Counted from the first letter of the stretch, positions 1-7,464 are shown. The stretch is DNA of 64,000 nt from JAEYXS01 sp943367715 (GCA_943367715.1 CALRJY020000028.1:1-64000), one strand, 5' to 3'. Numbers and translations: made by a program. Notes: generated from the letters alone by a model not told the origin.

Positions 1-82
1 GGCGGCGGGCCTCGGCGGCATCGATGCGCCCGCCATCCCACACCTTCTGCAACAACTCATCCAATGTCGCGTCGTAGATCAT
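1..82 (-). CDS. mqnC: Start of a radical-SAM menaquinone enzyme, probably MqnC (partial)
   Basis: Only the first 27 codons are inside the window, and the gene runs off the left edge. The visible N-terminus (MIYDATLDELLQKVWDGG, then RIDAAEARR) has the form of the helical start shared by the futalosine radical-SAM enzymes MqnC and MqnE. A complete MqnE lies at 1725-2861, so this one is more likely MqnC, the dehypoxanthine futalosine cyclase. The ATG sits 3 bases after the mqnA stop on the same strand, so it is probably co-transcribed with mqnA. No iron-sulfur motif is visible in this fragment. The assignment rests on context and a short N-terminal match. Confidence 0.6.
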   Translation of the reverse strand, partial: MIYDATLDELLQKVWDGGRIDAAEARR

Positions 83-85
83 GAC

Positions 86-967
86 TTAAGAAACATACTT
101 CGGCGTAAACGTCGGCCCGAGCCCATGCTTGTTCAGCAGCTCGATGAACTTCGCGATGCCGCGCTTCTCATCACTGCCCATGTGATAATGGATGTGCCAG
201 CCCAGATAATCCTTCCTGAAATCCAGATCATACAGCGTATTGCTGGCGATGATATGGTCCATCGTATCCAGTCCGAAATCACGCGCCTCGCGCAACAGAC
301 GGCGTAGCTTGCGATTCTCCTGCCCGCGTTGCAGCACCCACACCGCATAGACGAACGGCAAGTTCGTCAGCTCCATCCACGCTGCGCCCAAGTCCCACAC
401 TTCGGCCTCCGGATTCGCGCGACGAAACTCAATGGCCGCATTACCAATCAGCAACACCGCATCGTGATTCTTAGACGCGTCGTAGCTCTCGAGCGGCTTC
501 AACTCCGGCTTCAACCCCTTCTCCGCGAGCAACACCTTCAGCAGGTTCACGCTCGTGCAGGACGCCGTATCCACATAGATTTCCTTCACCTGCCCCAGCG
601 ACACCTTGTGCGCTACCACTACGCTGTAAACTTCACCCAGCGACGCGATCGCCATGCCATCGAGAATGTCATAGCCATCGTTCAGCAACGCTTCCGTGAT
701 GCTCAGCAACGCCGCATCCAGTTCGCCGGCTTTCAACATCTTCGCCAGCTTGGACGGCGGCTCAAACGTGATTTGCTCTTCCAACCCACGCGTCAGCGGC
801 ACCGCGTTCAGATACGGCACCGAGCCTACGCGGAACGGCGCGAGGGAATCTTCCAGATTCGATTCGCGCTGGAGCTGCGACGCGCGTTGTTCGCGCTGGA
901 TATTATGCACCAACTCATCCGCCTCACTCATCGCGGCCATGCGCAGTTTTGGAATTTCGTCACTCAT
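86..967 (-). CDS. mqnA: Chorismate dehydratase MqnA
   Basis: MqnA converts chorismate to 3-enolpyruvyl-benzoate, the first step of futalosine-dependent menaquinone synthesis in the cytoplasm. The protein has 293 residues. The family start motif RVGSVPYLNAVPL lies at residues 46-58, followed by the two-lobed binding-protein-like body (SKLAKMLKAGELDAALLS, VDTASCTSVNLLK, LLIGNAA). About 44 residues precede the conserved core, so a start at Met13 is also possible. The gene lies 5 bases after fic and 3 bases before the mqnC-like start, inside a menaquinone operon that also contains mqnE, a UbiA-type prenyltransferase and ubiX. Confidence 0.93.
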   Translation of the reverse strand: MSDEIPKLRMAAMSEADELVHNIQREQRASQLQRESNLEDSLAPFRVGSVPYLNAVPLTRGLEEQITFEPPSKLAKMLKAGELDAALLSITEALLNDGYDILDGMAIASLGEVYSVVVAHKVSLGQVKEIYVDTASCTSVNLLKVLLAEKGLKPELKPLESYDASKNHDAVLLIGNAAIEFRRANPEAEVWDLGAAWMELTNLPFVYAVWVLQRGQENRKLRRLLREARDFGLDTMDHIIASNTLYDLDFRKDYLGWHIHYHMGSDEKRGIAKFIELLNKHGLGPTFTPKYVS

Positions 968-972
968 GCCGT

Positions 973-1728
973 CTAATCGTTTTCTCCCAGATACAAATCC
1001 AACGACCGCTCGACCGCCTGAAAAATCACCTGATAAAACGGCGTGGCATTCCCACGATCCGCCTCGTCCATCGCCGTGATGTACTCGGAACGCCGCTCCG
1101 CCGGAATCACCGTCAGCGGATAACGATTCCGCAACAAAATCAGATTCATCAACAATCGCGATGTGCGCCCATTGCCATCCACAAACGGATGTATCTTCGC
1201 AAAGCGATAATGCGCATCCGCCGCCAGCTTGACCGGATGCCCCTGCTCCTTCACAAGCCAGTCGATGAACTCCACCATCAGCGTCGGCACCTTCTGCGGG
1301 TTAGGCGGTATCAAGGGACTGCCCGTCACGAAGACGCGCATGCTCCGATATCGCCCCGCCCAATTATCATCAATGTTTTTCAACACCGCCCCATGCAGGT
1401 TCAAAATCTCGCGCTCACCCACCGCTTCCGCCTTCTGCGCCTGTGTGTAAAGCAGCTTCACGGCCTCGTTGTGATTGATCGCCTCATGGATTTCACGCAA
1501 CGATTTGCTTCCCGCAGGCGTGATCCCTTCATCGATCAGCAACTGCGTCTCACGCAGCGTCAGTGTGTTGCCTTCGATAGCATTAGAAGCATGCGTTAAT
1601 TCAATACGCAGTTTGTGCTCCAGGCTGCGCACCAACTCCGCCGGCAAAGGCTGCATGCCGACCAATCGCTGCTGTTTCGCAGTCAGCGATGCCAGTTGCG
1701 CCTGCAATGCTGGAGCCAGTTCACTCAT
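973..1728 (-). CDS. Fic-domain protein (AMPylator family) with N-terminal inhibitory motif
   Basis: A 251-residue Fic protein. The catalytic motif HPFVDGNGR begins at His180 and matches the HPFx(D/E)GNGR signature of enzymes that transfer AMP from ATP to target hydroxyls. An inhibitory-helix motif of the (S/T)xxxE(G/N) type is seen at Ser48-Gly53 (SNAIEG), which marks a class II, self-inhibited Fic. The chosen ATG overlaps the mqnE stop by 4 bases (ATGA), and the stop is 5 bases from mqnA, so it is translationally embedded in a menaquinone operon. The target is unknown, and the position may reflect chance insertion. There is no separate antitoxin-like gene beside it, consistent with the built-in inhibitory helix. 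Confidence 0.92.
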   Translation of the reverse strand: MSELAPALQAQLASLTAKQQRLVGMQPLPAELVRSLEHKLRIELTHASNAIEGNTLTLRETQLLIDEGITPAGSKSLREIHEAINHNEAVKLLYTQAQKAEAVGEREILNLHGAVLKNIDDNWAGRYRSMRVFVTGSPLIPPNPQKVPTLMVEFIDWLVKEQGHPVKLAADAHYRFAKIHPFVDGNGRTSRLLMNLILLRNRYPLTVIPAERRSEYITAMDEADRGNATPFYQVIFQAVERSLDLYLGEND

Positions 1729-2861
1729 GCCGTTGCCAAAGCCTCTTCTTTCTTCACGCCCTTGTCGTCCCACACCTTGATCGCCTCGTAGAACGTATTC
1801 CGCTGCACCGGAGTGCGACCCACTTCGTGGATGGCCTTCACCATGTCCGCTTCCTTCTGCGCCTGGGGCGACTTCGCACCCGCCATATGGAAGATGTGTT
1901 CTTCGATGATTGTGCCGTGGATATCATCCGCGCCATAATTCAGCGCCACTTGCGCAAGCTTCGTGCCAAGTCCCACCCAATACGCCGTGATGTGATCAAA
2001 GTTATCCAGATAGATGCGGCTCACCGCGATGGTCCGCAGCGAATCAAAGCCCGTCGGCGCATGATCCACCGGGATGCGATTTCCATCCGGCTGATACGCC
2101 AGCGGGATGAAGCCCACGAACCCATGCGTCTCATCCTGCAGTGCCCGGATCTGTCGCAAGTGATCCACGCGATCTGGCAGCGATTCCACATGGCCGAAGA
2201 GCATGGTGCACGTGCTGCGCCCGCCCAGCTTGTGCCAGGTGCGATGCACATCCAGATACTCCTCGCCAGATTCCTTGCCCTTCGCGATCTGTTGCCGCAC
2301 TTCCTTGCGGAAAATCTCGGCACCGCCACCCGTCAACGAATCCAATCCCGCCGCCTTCAATTCGCGCAACGTCTCTTCCACCGTTTTCTTCGCCAGCCAC
2401 GCCAGATGCAATATCTCGATCGCTGTGAAGCACTTCAGTTGCAGCTTCGGCTCCAGCGCCTTGAGCGAATGCAGCATGTCCGTGTAATAACTGAACGGCA
2501 GCGACGGATGCAGTCCGCCCACGATGTGCAGTTCCGTGATGCCGATGCTCTGCGCTTCCTTCGCCTTCGCCACGATCTGCGGCACCGTCAGTTCGAAGCC
2601 ATCCGCATCCCGTTTCTTCCGTGAGAACGAGCAGAATTGGCAGCTCAGGATGCAATAGTTCGAGTAGTTGATGTAGCGGTTGACGATGTAGCTCGCGCGA
2701 TTCCCCACCTTGCGTTGCCGCGCGAAGTCCGCGATGGCCCCCACCGCGTTCAGGTCCTTGCTCTCCAGCAGGCGCAGCGCGTCCTCATCGGAAATGCGCG
2801 TCCCTGCGACCACCTTCTCGTAGATGTCGCGCAACTCACTATGTTTTAAGACAAAACTCAT
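1725..2861 (-). CDS. mqnE: Aminodeoxyfutalosine synthase MqnE (radical SAM)
   Basis: MqnE joins 3-enolpyruvyl-benzoate to adenosine using a radical S-adenosylmethionine reaction, the second step of the futalosine pathway. The protein has 378 residues. The CxxxCxxC cluster motif is at Cys70, Cys74 and Cys77 (NYCILSCQFCSF). Further MqnE-type segments are ELHIVGGLHPSLPFSYY, GGGAEIFRKEVR and CTMLFGHVE; GGGAEIF and HIVGGLHP favour MqnE over MqnC. The start at MSFVLKH is chosen because it overlaps the prenyltransferase stop by 4 bases (ATGA), while the in-frame extension upstream is not MqnE-like. Its own stop overlaps the fic start. Confidence 0.94.
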   Translation of the reverse strand: MSFVLKHSELRDIYEKVVAGTRISDEDALRLLESKDLNAVGAIADFARQRKVGNRASYIVNRYINYSNYCILSCQFCSFSRKKRDADGFELTVPQIVAKAKEAQSIGITELHIVGGLHPSLPFSYYTDMLHSLKALEPKLQLKCFTAIEILHLAWLAKKTVEETLRELKAAGLDSLTGGGAEIFRKEVRQQIAKGKESGEEYLDVHRTWHKLGGRSTCTMLFGHVESLPDRVDHLRQIRALQDETHGFVGFIPLAYQPDGNRIPVDHAPTGFDSLRTIAVSRIYLDNFDHITAYWVGLGTKLAQVALNYGADDIHGTIIEEHIFHMAGAKSPQAQKEADMVKAIHEVGRTPVQRNTFYEAIKVWDDKGVKKEEALATA

Positions 2862-3763
2862 CGGTCGTAACGAAAGCCTACAAAGGCCACCTCGGCCACG
2901 GTGACGGTCATGAACACGATGCTCACCACGGCGTTCAATTTGAAAAACGCCAGGTTCACCCAGTTCAAGCTGCGCCGCCGCGCCAGCCAATGTTCAAACA
3001 CTATGCTGACGCCTATCATCAAAAAGCCAATGAAATAGGCGATGCGAAAATTCGCCAGAAACCCGAACAACGCCAGCAACACCAGCATGGTCACATGCGC
3101 CAGCGTCGCCGCCTGCAACGCATTCTTCGGGCCCCACCGCACCACCAGCGAATGCAGCCCCTTCTTCCGGTCGAACTCATAATCTTGGATTGCGTAAATG
3201 ATATCGAACCCGATCAACCAGAGCACCACGATGACTGCCAGCATCAGCGGCAGCGCGAACCCTTCGCGTATCGGCATGAACTCCACATTCCCCCGCACCG
3301 CGATCCACGCCCCGATCGGTGCCAACGCCAGCGCCAAACCTAACCACACATGCGTGAAATCCGTGAACCGCTTCGTCAGCGAATAAAAACACACAAAGAA
3401 CAGCGCGACGGGCGACAGATAGAAACACAGCGGATTCAACAGATATGCCGCCCCCACCATCAGCCCCGCACTCAAAACGCACAACGTCCACGCACTCGTC
3501 AGCGAGATCTTGCCCGCTGGCAGATGCCGGTCCGCCGTCCGTGGGTTCTCCCCATCGAACTTCCGGTCCACGATGCGGTTGAAAGCCATCGCACACGTCC
3601 TCGCTCCCACCATCGCCAGCAAGACCAGCCCGAAAACGCGCCAACCCGGCCAGCCTTTCGTGTCCCGCGCCGCCAGCACCATCGACGCGATGGCAAACGG
3701 CAGCGCAAACACCGTATGGCTGAACTTCACGAACTCGCCCCACTTTTTGATCGTAGAAAACAT
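2858..3763 (-). CDS. mqnP: UbiA-family prenyltransferase, likely MqnP of menaquinone synthesis
   Basis: A 301-residue integral membrane prenyltransferase of the UbiA family. The two aspartate-rich motifs that bind Mg2+ and the prenyl diphosphate are present: NRIVDRKFD at residues 62-70 and the second one (DYEFD) at 194-198. Hydrophobic segments alternate through the whole chain, consistent with about nine transmembrane helices. In a futalosine operon the expected role is prenylation of 1,4-dihydroxy-6-naphthoate (MqnP). The protein alone would also fit UbiA (4-hydroxybenzoate) or MenA. It overlaps mqnE by 4 bases and follows ubiX by 53 bases. Confidence 0.88.
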   Translation of the reverse strand: MFSTIKKWGEFVKFSHTVFALPFAIASMVLAARDTKGWPGWRVFGLVLLAMVGARTCAMAFNRIVDRKFDGENPRTADRHLPAGKISLTSAWTLCVLSAGLMVGAAYLLNPLCFYLSPVALFFVCFYSLTKRFTDFTHVWLGLALALAPIGAWIAVRGNVEFMPIREGFALPLMLAVIVVLWLIGFDIIYAIQDYEFDRKKGLHSLVVRWGPKNALQAATLAHVTMLVLLALFGFLANFRIAYFIGFLMIGVSIVFEHWLARRRSLNWVNLAFFKLNAVVSIVFMTVTVAEVAFVGFRYDR

Positions 3764-3816
3764 TCGCTTACTTATTTCCCGCTTTGCCCCTCTGCCATTT
3801 CTTCATTCTACCTTCT

Positions 3817-4374
3817 TCATTCCTCTTCCTCTTTCCACCTCGCCACCAGCTTCTGCGGCAATCCCAGATGATCCAGCACCCGCGCCACCACCGTATCCGC
3901 CACCTGCTCCACCGTCTGCGGCCGCATGTAGTAAGATGGATTCGCTGGCAGGATCATCGCACCCGCCAGCAGCAGCAGTTCAAAATTCTTCACATGGATC
4001 AGACTCATTGGTGTCTCGCGTGGCACCAGAATGAGCTTCTTCCGTTCCTTCAGCACCACATCCGCGCAACGCAACAGCGAATCCGAACTCACCCCATGCG
4101 CCACCCGCCCTAGCGTCCCCATGCTGCACGGGATGATCACCATCGCATCCGGCGGATTCGACCCGCTCGCGAACGCCACATTCATGGACTTATGACTATG
4201 CTGCTGCACCCCCTCCGGCAGTTTGAGCCCGCCACCCAGTTCCTCCGCGATCACTTGCGGCGCATACTGGCTTAGCATCACGTGCACCTCATGGGCACGG
4301 CAATCGATGTTGTCCAGCAACCGCTGGGCATACACCGCACCGCTCGCACCCGTTATGGCAATCAAGAGACGCAT
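3817..4374 (-). CDS. ubiX: UbiX-type flavin prenyltransferase
   Basis: A 185-residue flavoprotein. UbiX attaches dimethylallyl phosphate to FMN to make the prenylated flavin used by UbiD-type decarboxylases. In the futalosine route a UbiD-like enzyme removes the naphthoate carboxyl, so a ubiX gene here makes sense. Visible family features are the GASG phosphate-binding loop at residues 9-12, PCSMGTLGRVAHG in the middle and the RETP motif. The C-terminus ends in an acidic EEEE tail. It is the first gene of the minus-strand menaquinone run, with the 475-base intergenic region to its right. No ubiD/mqnL is in the window. Confidence 0.92.
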   Translation of the reverse strand: MRLLIAITGASGAVYAQRLLDNIDCRAHEVHVMLSQYAPQVIAEELGGGLKLPEGVQQHSHKSMNVAFASGSNPPDAMVIIPCSMGTLGRVAHGVSSDSLLRCADVVLKERKKLILVPRETPMSLIHVKNFELLLLAGAMILPANPSYYMRPQTVEQVADTVVARVLDHLGLPQKLVARWKEEEE

Positions 4375-4555
4375 AAAAGCTCATTTCAACCGCACCGCCG
4401 CAATGACCCTAGAAATATGGATACCCTCACCCCGTATCGCAAGGCACCGTTTCCACGTACCAGCCCGCCTAATCTGGTACCTTAGCTCCTCTCCTTTCAC
4501 TGTTCCCCGGTTTTTCATGCTCCATTCTTCCTTCTCCACTCCATCTTCATGCCTA

Positions 4556-4595
4556 TGACCTTACCAAGGTCACTAGGACATCCGCTGTCCTAGTG
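4556..4595. promoter_or_regulatory. Two overlapping perfect inverted repeats, possible operator
   Basis: TGACCTT-acc-AAGGTCA (4556-4572) is directly followed by, and shares two bases with, CACTAGGACA-tccgc-TGTCCTAGTG (4571-4595). Both are perfect. The second arm is followed by AAAATTTAAAA rather than a T-run, so it does not look like an intrinsic terminator. Placement 180-220 bases upstream of ubiX and between divergent genes fits a repressor or activator site. The binding protein is unknown. Confidence 0.4.
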
Positions 4596-4774
4596 AAAAT
4601 TTAAAATTACTTTTATTTCAGGAACCTAACCACCTATCAATTAGGCACTTGAGCATAAATAACCCCTCCAAAGCTCTAAAAAACGAGCTTTTAAAAAATC
4701 ACTTTTAGCCATTTTCCACTTCCGTTTGAACTCTTACGATTTCTTGGCTATTTGACCGCTGCCTCACACCGTCC

Positions 4775-4826
4775 ATTTTTCAATATACAACCTCACCGGT
4801 CAGAGTAGGATTCACACAAAATCACC
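4775..4826 (+). promoter_or_regulatory. Upstream module, copy A, of the tandem lipoprotein genes
   Basis: The block ATTTTTCAATATACAACCTC, then ACC, is identical to 5354-5376. Similarity continues through AGAGTAGGATT to an ATCACC that precedes each start codon. It ends 24 bases before the ATG of the first lipoprotein. TATACA or TAGGAT could be a -10 element, but the sequence does not decide which. Confidence 0.5.
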
Positions 4827-4849
4827 AGATTGACCTTGGAGCACAAACA

Positions 4850-5086
4850 ATGGCGAACCATCCTTTCAGACTTTGCCGCATATTCTGCTTGGCCGCCCTG
4901 GTTCTGGCCATTACCGGCTGTGCGAGTTTGAATCCCACTCGCGAACAGCAGTTGAGCGCACGGGAGTTTCATGGGGAATATCAGGTGGCGAACCGGGAGG
5001 GCAAAACGGACTCAAAAACAGACGTCGTCAGCTGGCTCCCGCTCGGCAGTCTCATTCCCGGCCTGCTTCAGTGGTTGGCGCAATGA
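4850..5086 (+). CDS. Small lipoprotein A with LNPTREQQLS motif
   Basis: A 78-residue protein. Residues 1-24 form a lipoprotein signal with lipobox ITGC. The mature part begins CASLNPTREQQLS, then has a charged stretch rich in Lys, Asp and Glu, and ends in a hydrophobic, probably amphipathic tail (WLPLGSLIPGLLQWLAQ). It is a paralog of the gene at 5421-5633: the lipobox-proximal motif is the same and the DNA coding for TREQQLS is nearly identical. The upstream DNA is duplicated too. Function unknown. By size and pairing it recalls small stress or entericidin-like lipoproteins, but no sequence evidence supports that. Confidence 0.75.
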   Translation: MANHPFRLCRIFCLAALVLAITGCASLNPTREQQLSAREFHGEYQVANREGKTDSKTDVVSWLPLGSLIPGLLQWLAQ

Positions 5087-5183
5087 CCCTATTCGCGTGA
5101 ACCCCATGCTCATGTGTCGCACCATTCTGGATCATCAGAGCCCGTCATAAAGTGCTAGAAACTAGCTACGCGTCAGCACCAGA

Positions 5184-5235
5184 TGCTATCTCCTCTCCGC
5201 CAGCGGTAGCTGGGGGAGAGGGCACGGGGAGAGGT
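5184..5235. repeat. Imperfect hairpin repeat of the CTCTCC...GGGAGAGGG type
   Basis: CTCTCC pairs with GGGGAGAG around a GCCAGCGGTAGCTG loop, followed by a G-rich GCACGGGGAGAGG tail. The shape resembles the 41-base repeats at 23531 and 55134 (hairpin, then a GGGATGAGGGGG-like tail) and may be a diverged member of that family. It fills part of the 334-base gap between the two lipoprotein genes, where no gene is seen. Confidence 0.4.
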
Positions 5236-5309
5236 GGGGCTGATCCTGCATTTCACGCGCAAGCGTAGATGAGAAACCAAAAACAATCCGCTTTCCTGCC
5301 TTGCACCAA

Positions 5310-5351
5310 ACGGGGCAAACGCCAGTAGCTGCGGGTGACCAAAGGGAACCC
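5310..5351. repeat. 42-base dispersed repeat, copy 1
   Basis: Starts ACGGGGCAAACGCCAGTAGC and ends GAACCC. It matches 6923-6964 at 37 of 42 positions, the first 20 bases being identical. It directly abuts the duplicated upstream module of lipoprotein B, so it may mark one edge of the duplication. Non-coding. Confidence 0.65.
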
Positions 5352-5353
5352 CA

Positions 5354-5406
5354 ATTTTTCAATATACAACCTCACCCGTAAGAGTAGGATTGCCGCAAAG
5401 ATCACC
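5354..5406 (+). promoter_or_regulatory. Upstream module, copy B, of the tandem lipoprotein genes
   Basis: Second copy of the conserved block seen at 4775-4826, ending 14 bases before the ATG of the second lipoprotein. The first 23 bases are identical, then the copies drift while AGAGTAGGATT and ATCACC stay. Conservation of non-coding DNA beside diverged coding DNA suggests a shared promoter or operator. Confidence 0.5.
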
Positions 5407-5420
5407 TCGGAGAAGAACCT

Positions 5421-5633
5421 ATGGCCACCCATCGCTTCAAACCACTCCTCTCACTCTGTTTGATTCCCCTGCTCTTGGCCACCGCCGGCTGTCAGACCTT
5501 GAACCCCACTCGCGAACAGCAGTTGAGCTCACTCGAAGAAAAAGAAAAGACCGCCACGCAGACAGCCCAAGGAAACGCCGTCTCACTTGCTGGAAAATTG
5601 GCCACTCTGATTCTTCCCTTCTTTTCCCAGTGA
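5421..5633 (+). CDS. Small lipoprotein B with LNPTREQQLS motif
   Basis: A 70-residue paralog of the 4850-5086 protein. The signal peptide (residues 1-23) has lipobox ATAGC, and the mature protein starts CQTLNPTREQQLSS. It continues with a Lys/Glu/Thr stretch and a hydrophobic C-terminal tail (VSLAGKLATLILPFFSQ). Apart from the signal, the shared motif and the hydrophobic end, the two proteins differ freely, which suggests the motif and the tail are the working parts. It is predicted to be lipid-anchored in the envelope. Function unknown. Confidence 0.75.
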   Translation: MATHRFKPLLSLCLIPLLLATAGCQTLNPTREQQLSSLEEKEKTATQTAQGNAVSLAGKLATLILPFFSQ

Positions 5634-5641
5634 TCTTGGCG

Positions 5642-5663
5642 GTTCGATTCCCGCGAACTTTTC
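5642..5663 (+). terminator. Weak terminator-like hairpin after lipoprotein B
   Basis: GTTCG (5642-5646) pairs with CGAAC (5654-5658) and is followed by TTTTC. The stem is only five pairs, so termination would be weak. It lies 9 bases past the stop codon of lipoprotein B. Confidence 0.3.
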
Positions 5664-5718
5664 AAGGCCGGGTAATTGGTCCTTTGCGGTAATTCCCTCC
5701 TAAGTTATTGTCCCCTCA

Positions 5719-6084
5719 GTGACCGAGGAACTTCCAAAAACATGGCGTCGATTCATTTTAGGCCTGATCGCGGCCGGATTGCACACCCTATTGGTCCTCG
5801 CAGTTATGATTCTGGTCCATACCAGCGACGACCCTCAGATCGGCATGGTTGGGTATATTTTTGTGATCTTGGATTATCCGGTCCATGACATGAACCTGTT
5901 CGATGCGTATTTTGGCCTGCCCATCGACCTCCCAGTTTTCGGTGGCCTCTTCTGGTTCTGTGCAGGCTGGATTTTTCAAAGCGTACTCTTGGCCGATAAG
6001 CCTCGTGGCCACCATTGGCTCCTTGCCTCCATCGCTTCCCTGACCGGACTGATTGTGCTGTCCAAACTCTTTTCGAGTTCGTGA
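5719..6084 (+). CDS. Small membrane protein, unknown function
   Basis: A 121-residue protein with GTG start (MTEELPKTWRRFILG). Four hydrophobic segments are visible: about residues 12-33, 42-52, 70-90 and 100-117. No known motif was recognised. No in-frame ATG gives a better start, since the next Met is inside the first membrane segment. It stands alone on the plus strand in a zone of similar single small genes. Confidence 0.6.
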   Translation: MTEELPKTWRRFILGLIAAGLHTLLVLAVMILVHTSDDPQIGMVGYIFVILDYPVHDMNLFDAYFGLPIDLPVFGGLFWFCAGWIFQSVLLADKPRGHHWLLASIASLTGLIVLSKLFSSS

Positions 6085-6158
6085 TCTCTGACCTGCAGTA
6101 AGATGCCCCTCAGAAAACATTGCTCCCTCCCCCACCGCTCAGGCACTCTTCACTCACC

Positions 6159-6905
6159 ATGAGCACTTTCACCTGCGAATCGTGCCAAAAGGAGTGGACG
6201 GAAAATTATTGCCACGACTGCGGCCAGCCCATTCAAGCCGAGGAACACCTTTCAGAGGACGATACATGTAGTGACGGTTCACGCGCCTCCCTCCCCGCGC
6301 ACGTCCGGGCAAATCCCTTCCGCTATATCTGGTTCGAGCCGGAGTTTCGCGGCTTCTTCCAGATGTGGTTCGTCCTGATCGGCCTCATGATCTTCACCGC
6401 GTGTATTCAATGGTGGGTCATGGCTGGCGTCATGCTGGCCATCTGGGTGGCCAACGGCCTTTTCCTCCTGAAACTCATGTGGCCCGTCCGCAACTTCTAT
6501 AAAAAATATCTTCTCACCCCCGCCATGATCGTCAGCCAGCGACCGCTCGAATACATCGCCATAGTCAATATGGATGCTGGCACCGGTGAACCCGCCTATG
6601 CCATCAAGCGTGAGGCCGTGCCCTGGCTCCCTTGCCACTCCCATGAGATCGGCACGCTCTTCCCCTGCGTCTCCAGTTTTCACGGCACCGGTGAATCCGG
6701 CCGGTGGAGTTATTTCTATCCCGTCCCCATCTCCTTCGGCACCGGGGATGCGGAAGCGATCGAAAAATGCATGGACCGCCTCGGCGACGCCGAATTTGCA
6801 CCGCTGCTGGAAGCCTACGAACGCGGCAACTACCCCACCGATGCCGATGATACCTTCTGGCTCGAAGAAAAGCGCGCCACCATCAAAGTTCCGCGCAATC
6901 TGTAA
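6159..6905 (+). CDS. Zinc-ribbon membrane protein, unknown function
   Basis: A 248-residue protein starting MSTFTCESC; a longer upstream in-frame start gives an unlikely proline-rich leader. The N-terminus carries CESC and CHDCG pairs (CxxC-x9-CxxC), a small zinc ribbon. A linker follows, then two membrane segments (about residues 70-88 and 92-110) and a soluble C-terminal domain of about 130 residues containing WLPCHSHEIGTLFP and WSYFYPVPISFGTGD. The soluble domain is unrecognised. The layout suggests a membrane-anchored protein with a metal-binding cap. Confidence 0.65.
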   Translation: MSTFTCESCQKEWTENYCHDCGQPIQAEEHLSEDDTCSDGSRASLPAHVRANPFRYIWFEPEFRGFFQMWFVLIGLMIFTACIQWWVMAGVMLAIWVANGLFLLKLMWPVRNFYKKYLLTPAMIVSQRPLEYIAIVNMDAGTGEPAYAIKREAVPWLPCHSHEIGTLFPCVSSFHGTGESGRWSYFYPVPISFGTGDAEAIEKCMDRLGDAEFAPLLEAYERGNYPTDADDTFWLEEKRATIKVPRNL

Positions 6906-6922
6906 CCATCCTATTGCCCCGG

Positions 6923-6964
6923 ACGGGGCAAACGCCAGTAGCCACGAGTGACCAACGAGAACCC
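6923..6964. repeat. 42-base dispersed repeat, copy 2
   Basis: Matches 5310-5351 at 37 of 42 bases. It lies just after the zinc-ribbon gene in a 214-base gap and is followed by the perfect hairpin at 6988-7004. No gene is seen in this gap. Confidence 0.6.
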
Positions 6965-6987
6965 GTGGATAAACGCCCTAAACTCCA

Positions 6988-7004
6988 CCGCCCCGAAGGG
7001 GCGG
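6988..7004. repeat. Perfect GC-rich hairpin
   Basis: CCGCCCC-gaa-GGGGCGG, seven pairs with a three-base loop. There is no following T-run, so it is more likely a repeat hairpin than a terminator. Similar short hairpins recur at 19.8-20.5 kb and 45.9-46.1 kb. Confidence 0.5.
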
Positions 7005-7119
7005 ATGAGGCCATTAGCAGACCCCTAACTATTCCCATTTGACCAATTATCCATCCCCATTGATATTCCAGAAAAGCGAGTTCCCGATTTCCAAAACATT
7101 TTAAGGACAAGGCCGCAAG

Positions 7120-7464
7120 ATGGCTGATCAAACTCCACCAAAAACGTTCTGGCCCCAAAAACATTTACTGCTGGCCGCCTATCTTCTCTGGCCTGTGGTA
7201 TCATTCCTTACCAATGTGCTCGGTTGGTTGTCGCTGAATCGCTTTGCTCCGCGAAATGACTTCGGTCTGGCTGCCTTAAACTTCACTTTGCCGATCTGTT
7301 TCATCTCCGGTCTCATCCTGCTCATTCGCTGGTCGAGATTCCGTTACTCAGACCCGTTTGAACAATTCACCAAGGGCCTGGCCACCTGCCTTCTCTACAT
7401 CCTTTTCTACGGCATGTGGACGATGATGTCTTATCCGTTGGGTCGAACGAGCTCAACCTTCTGA
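7120..7464 (+). CDS. Small membrane protein, unknown function
   Basis: A 114-residue protein beginning MADQTPPKTFWPQKH. Three hydrophobic stretches are seen (about residues 14-36, 48-67 and 86-104). It ends 14 bases before the start of the next gene. No family was recognised. The cytoplasmic loop RWSRFRYSDPFEQFTKG is basic, which fits an inner-membrane location. Confidence 0.6.
   Translation: MADQTPPKTFWPQKHLLLAAYLLWPVVSFLTNVLGWLSLNRFAPRNDFGLAALNFTLPICFISGLILLIRWSRFRYSDPFEQFTKGLATCLLYILFYGMWTMMSYPLGRTSSTF

Larger units (their letters stand above)
4375..4849. other. Divergent intergenic region, AT-rich, with several inverted repeats
   Basis: A gene-free stretch between ubiX (leftward) and the first small lipoprotein (rightward), so it must hold promoters for both. 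It is clearly more AT-rich than the coding DNA, especially from 4595 to 4720. Four inverted repeats can be read: 4556-4572, 4571-4595, 4625-4645 (CCTAA/TTAGG) and 4671-4690 (AAGCTC/GAGCTT). No convincing open reading frame is present. Confidence 0.7.

Noticed and set aside
4571..4595. Intrinsic terminator for a transcript ending upstream of lipoprotein A
   Set aside because: The hairpin is perfect but is followed by AAAATTTAAAA and not a T-run, and it lies between divergent genes where no terminator is expected.
5636..5663. GGTTCGATTCC, like a tRNA T-loop
   Set aside because: Two of the five T-stem pairs fail, no acceptor, D or anticodon arm is found around it, and the upstream DNA is the lipoprotein gene. 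It is more simply a weak terminator hairpin.
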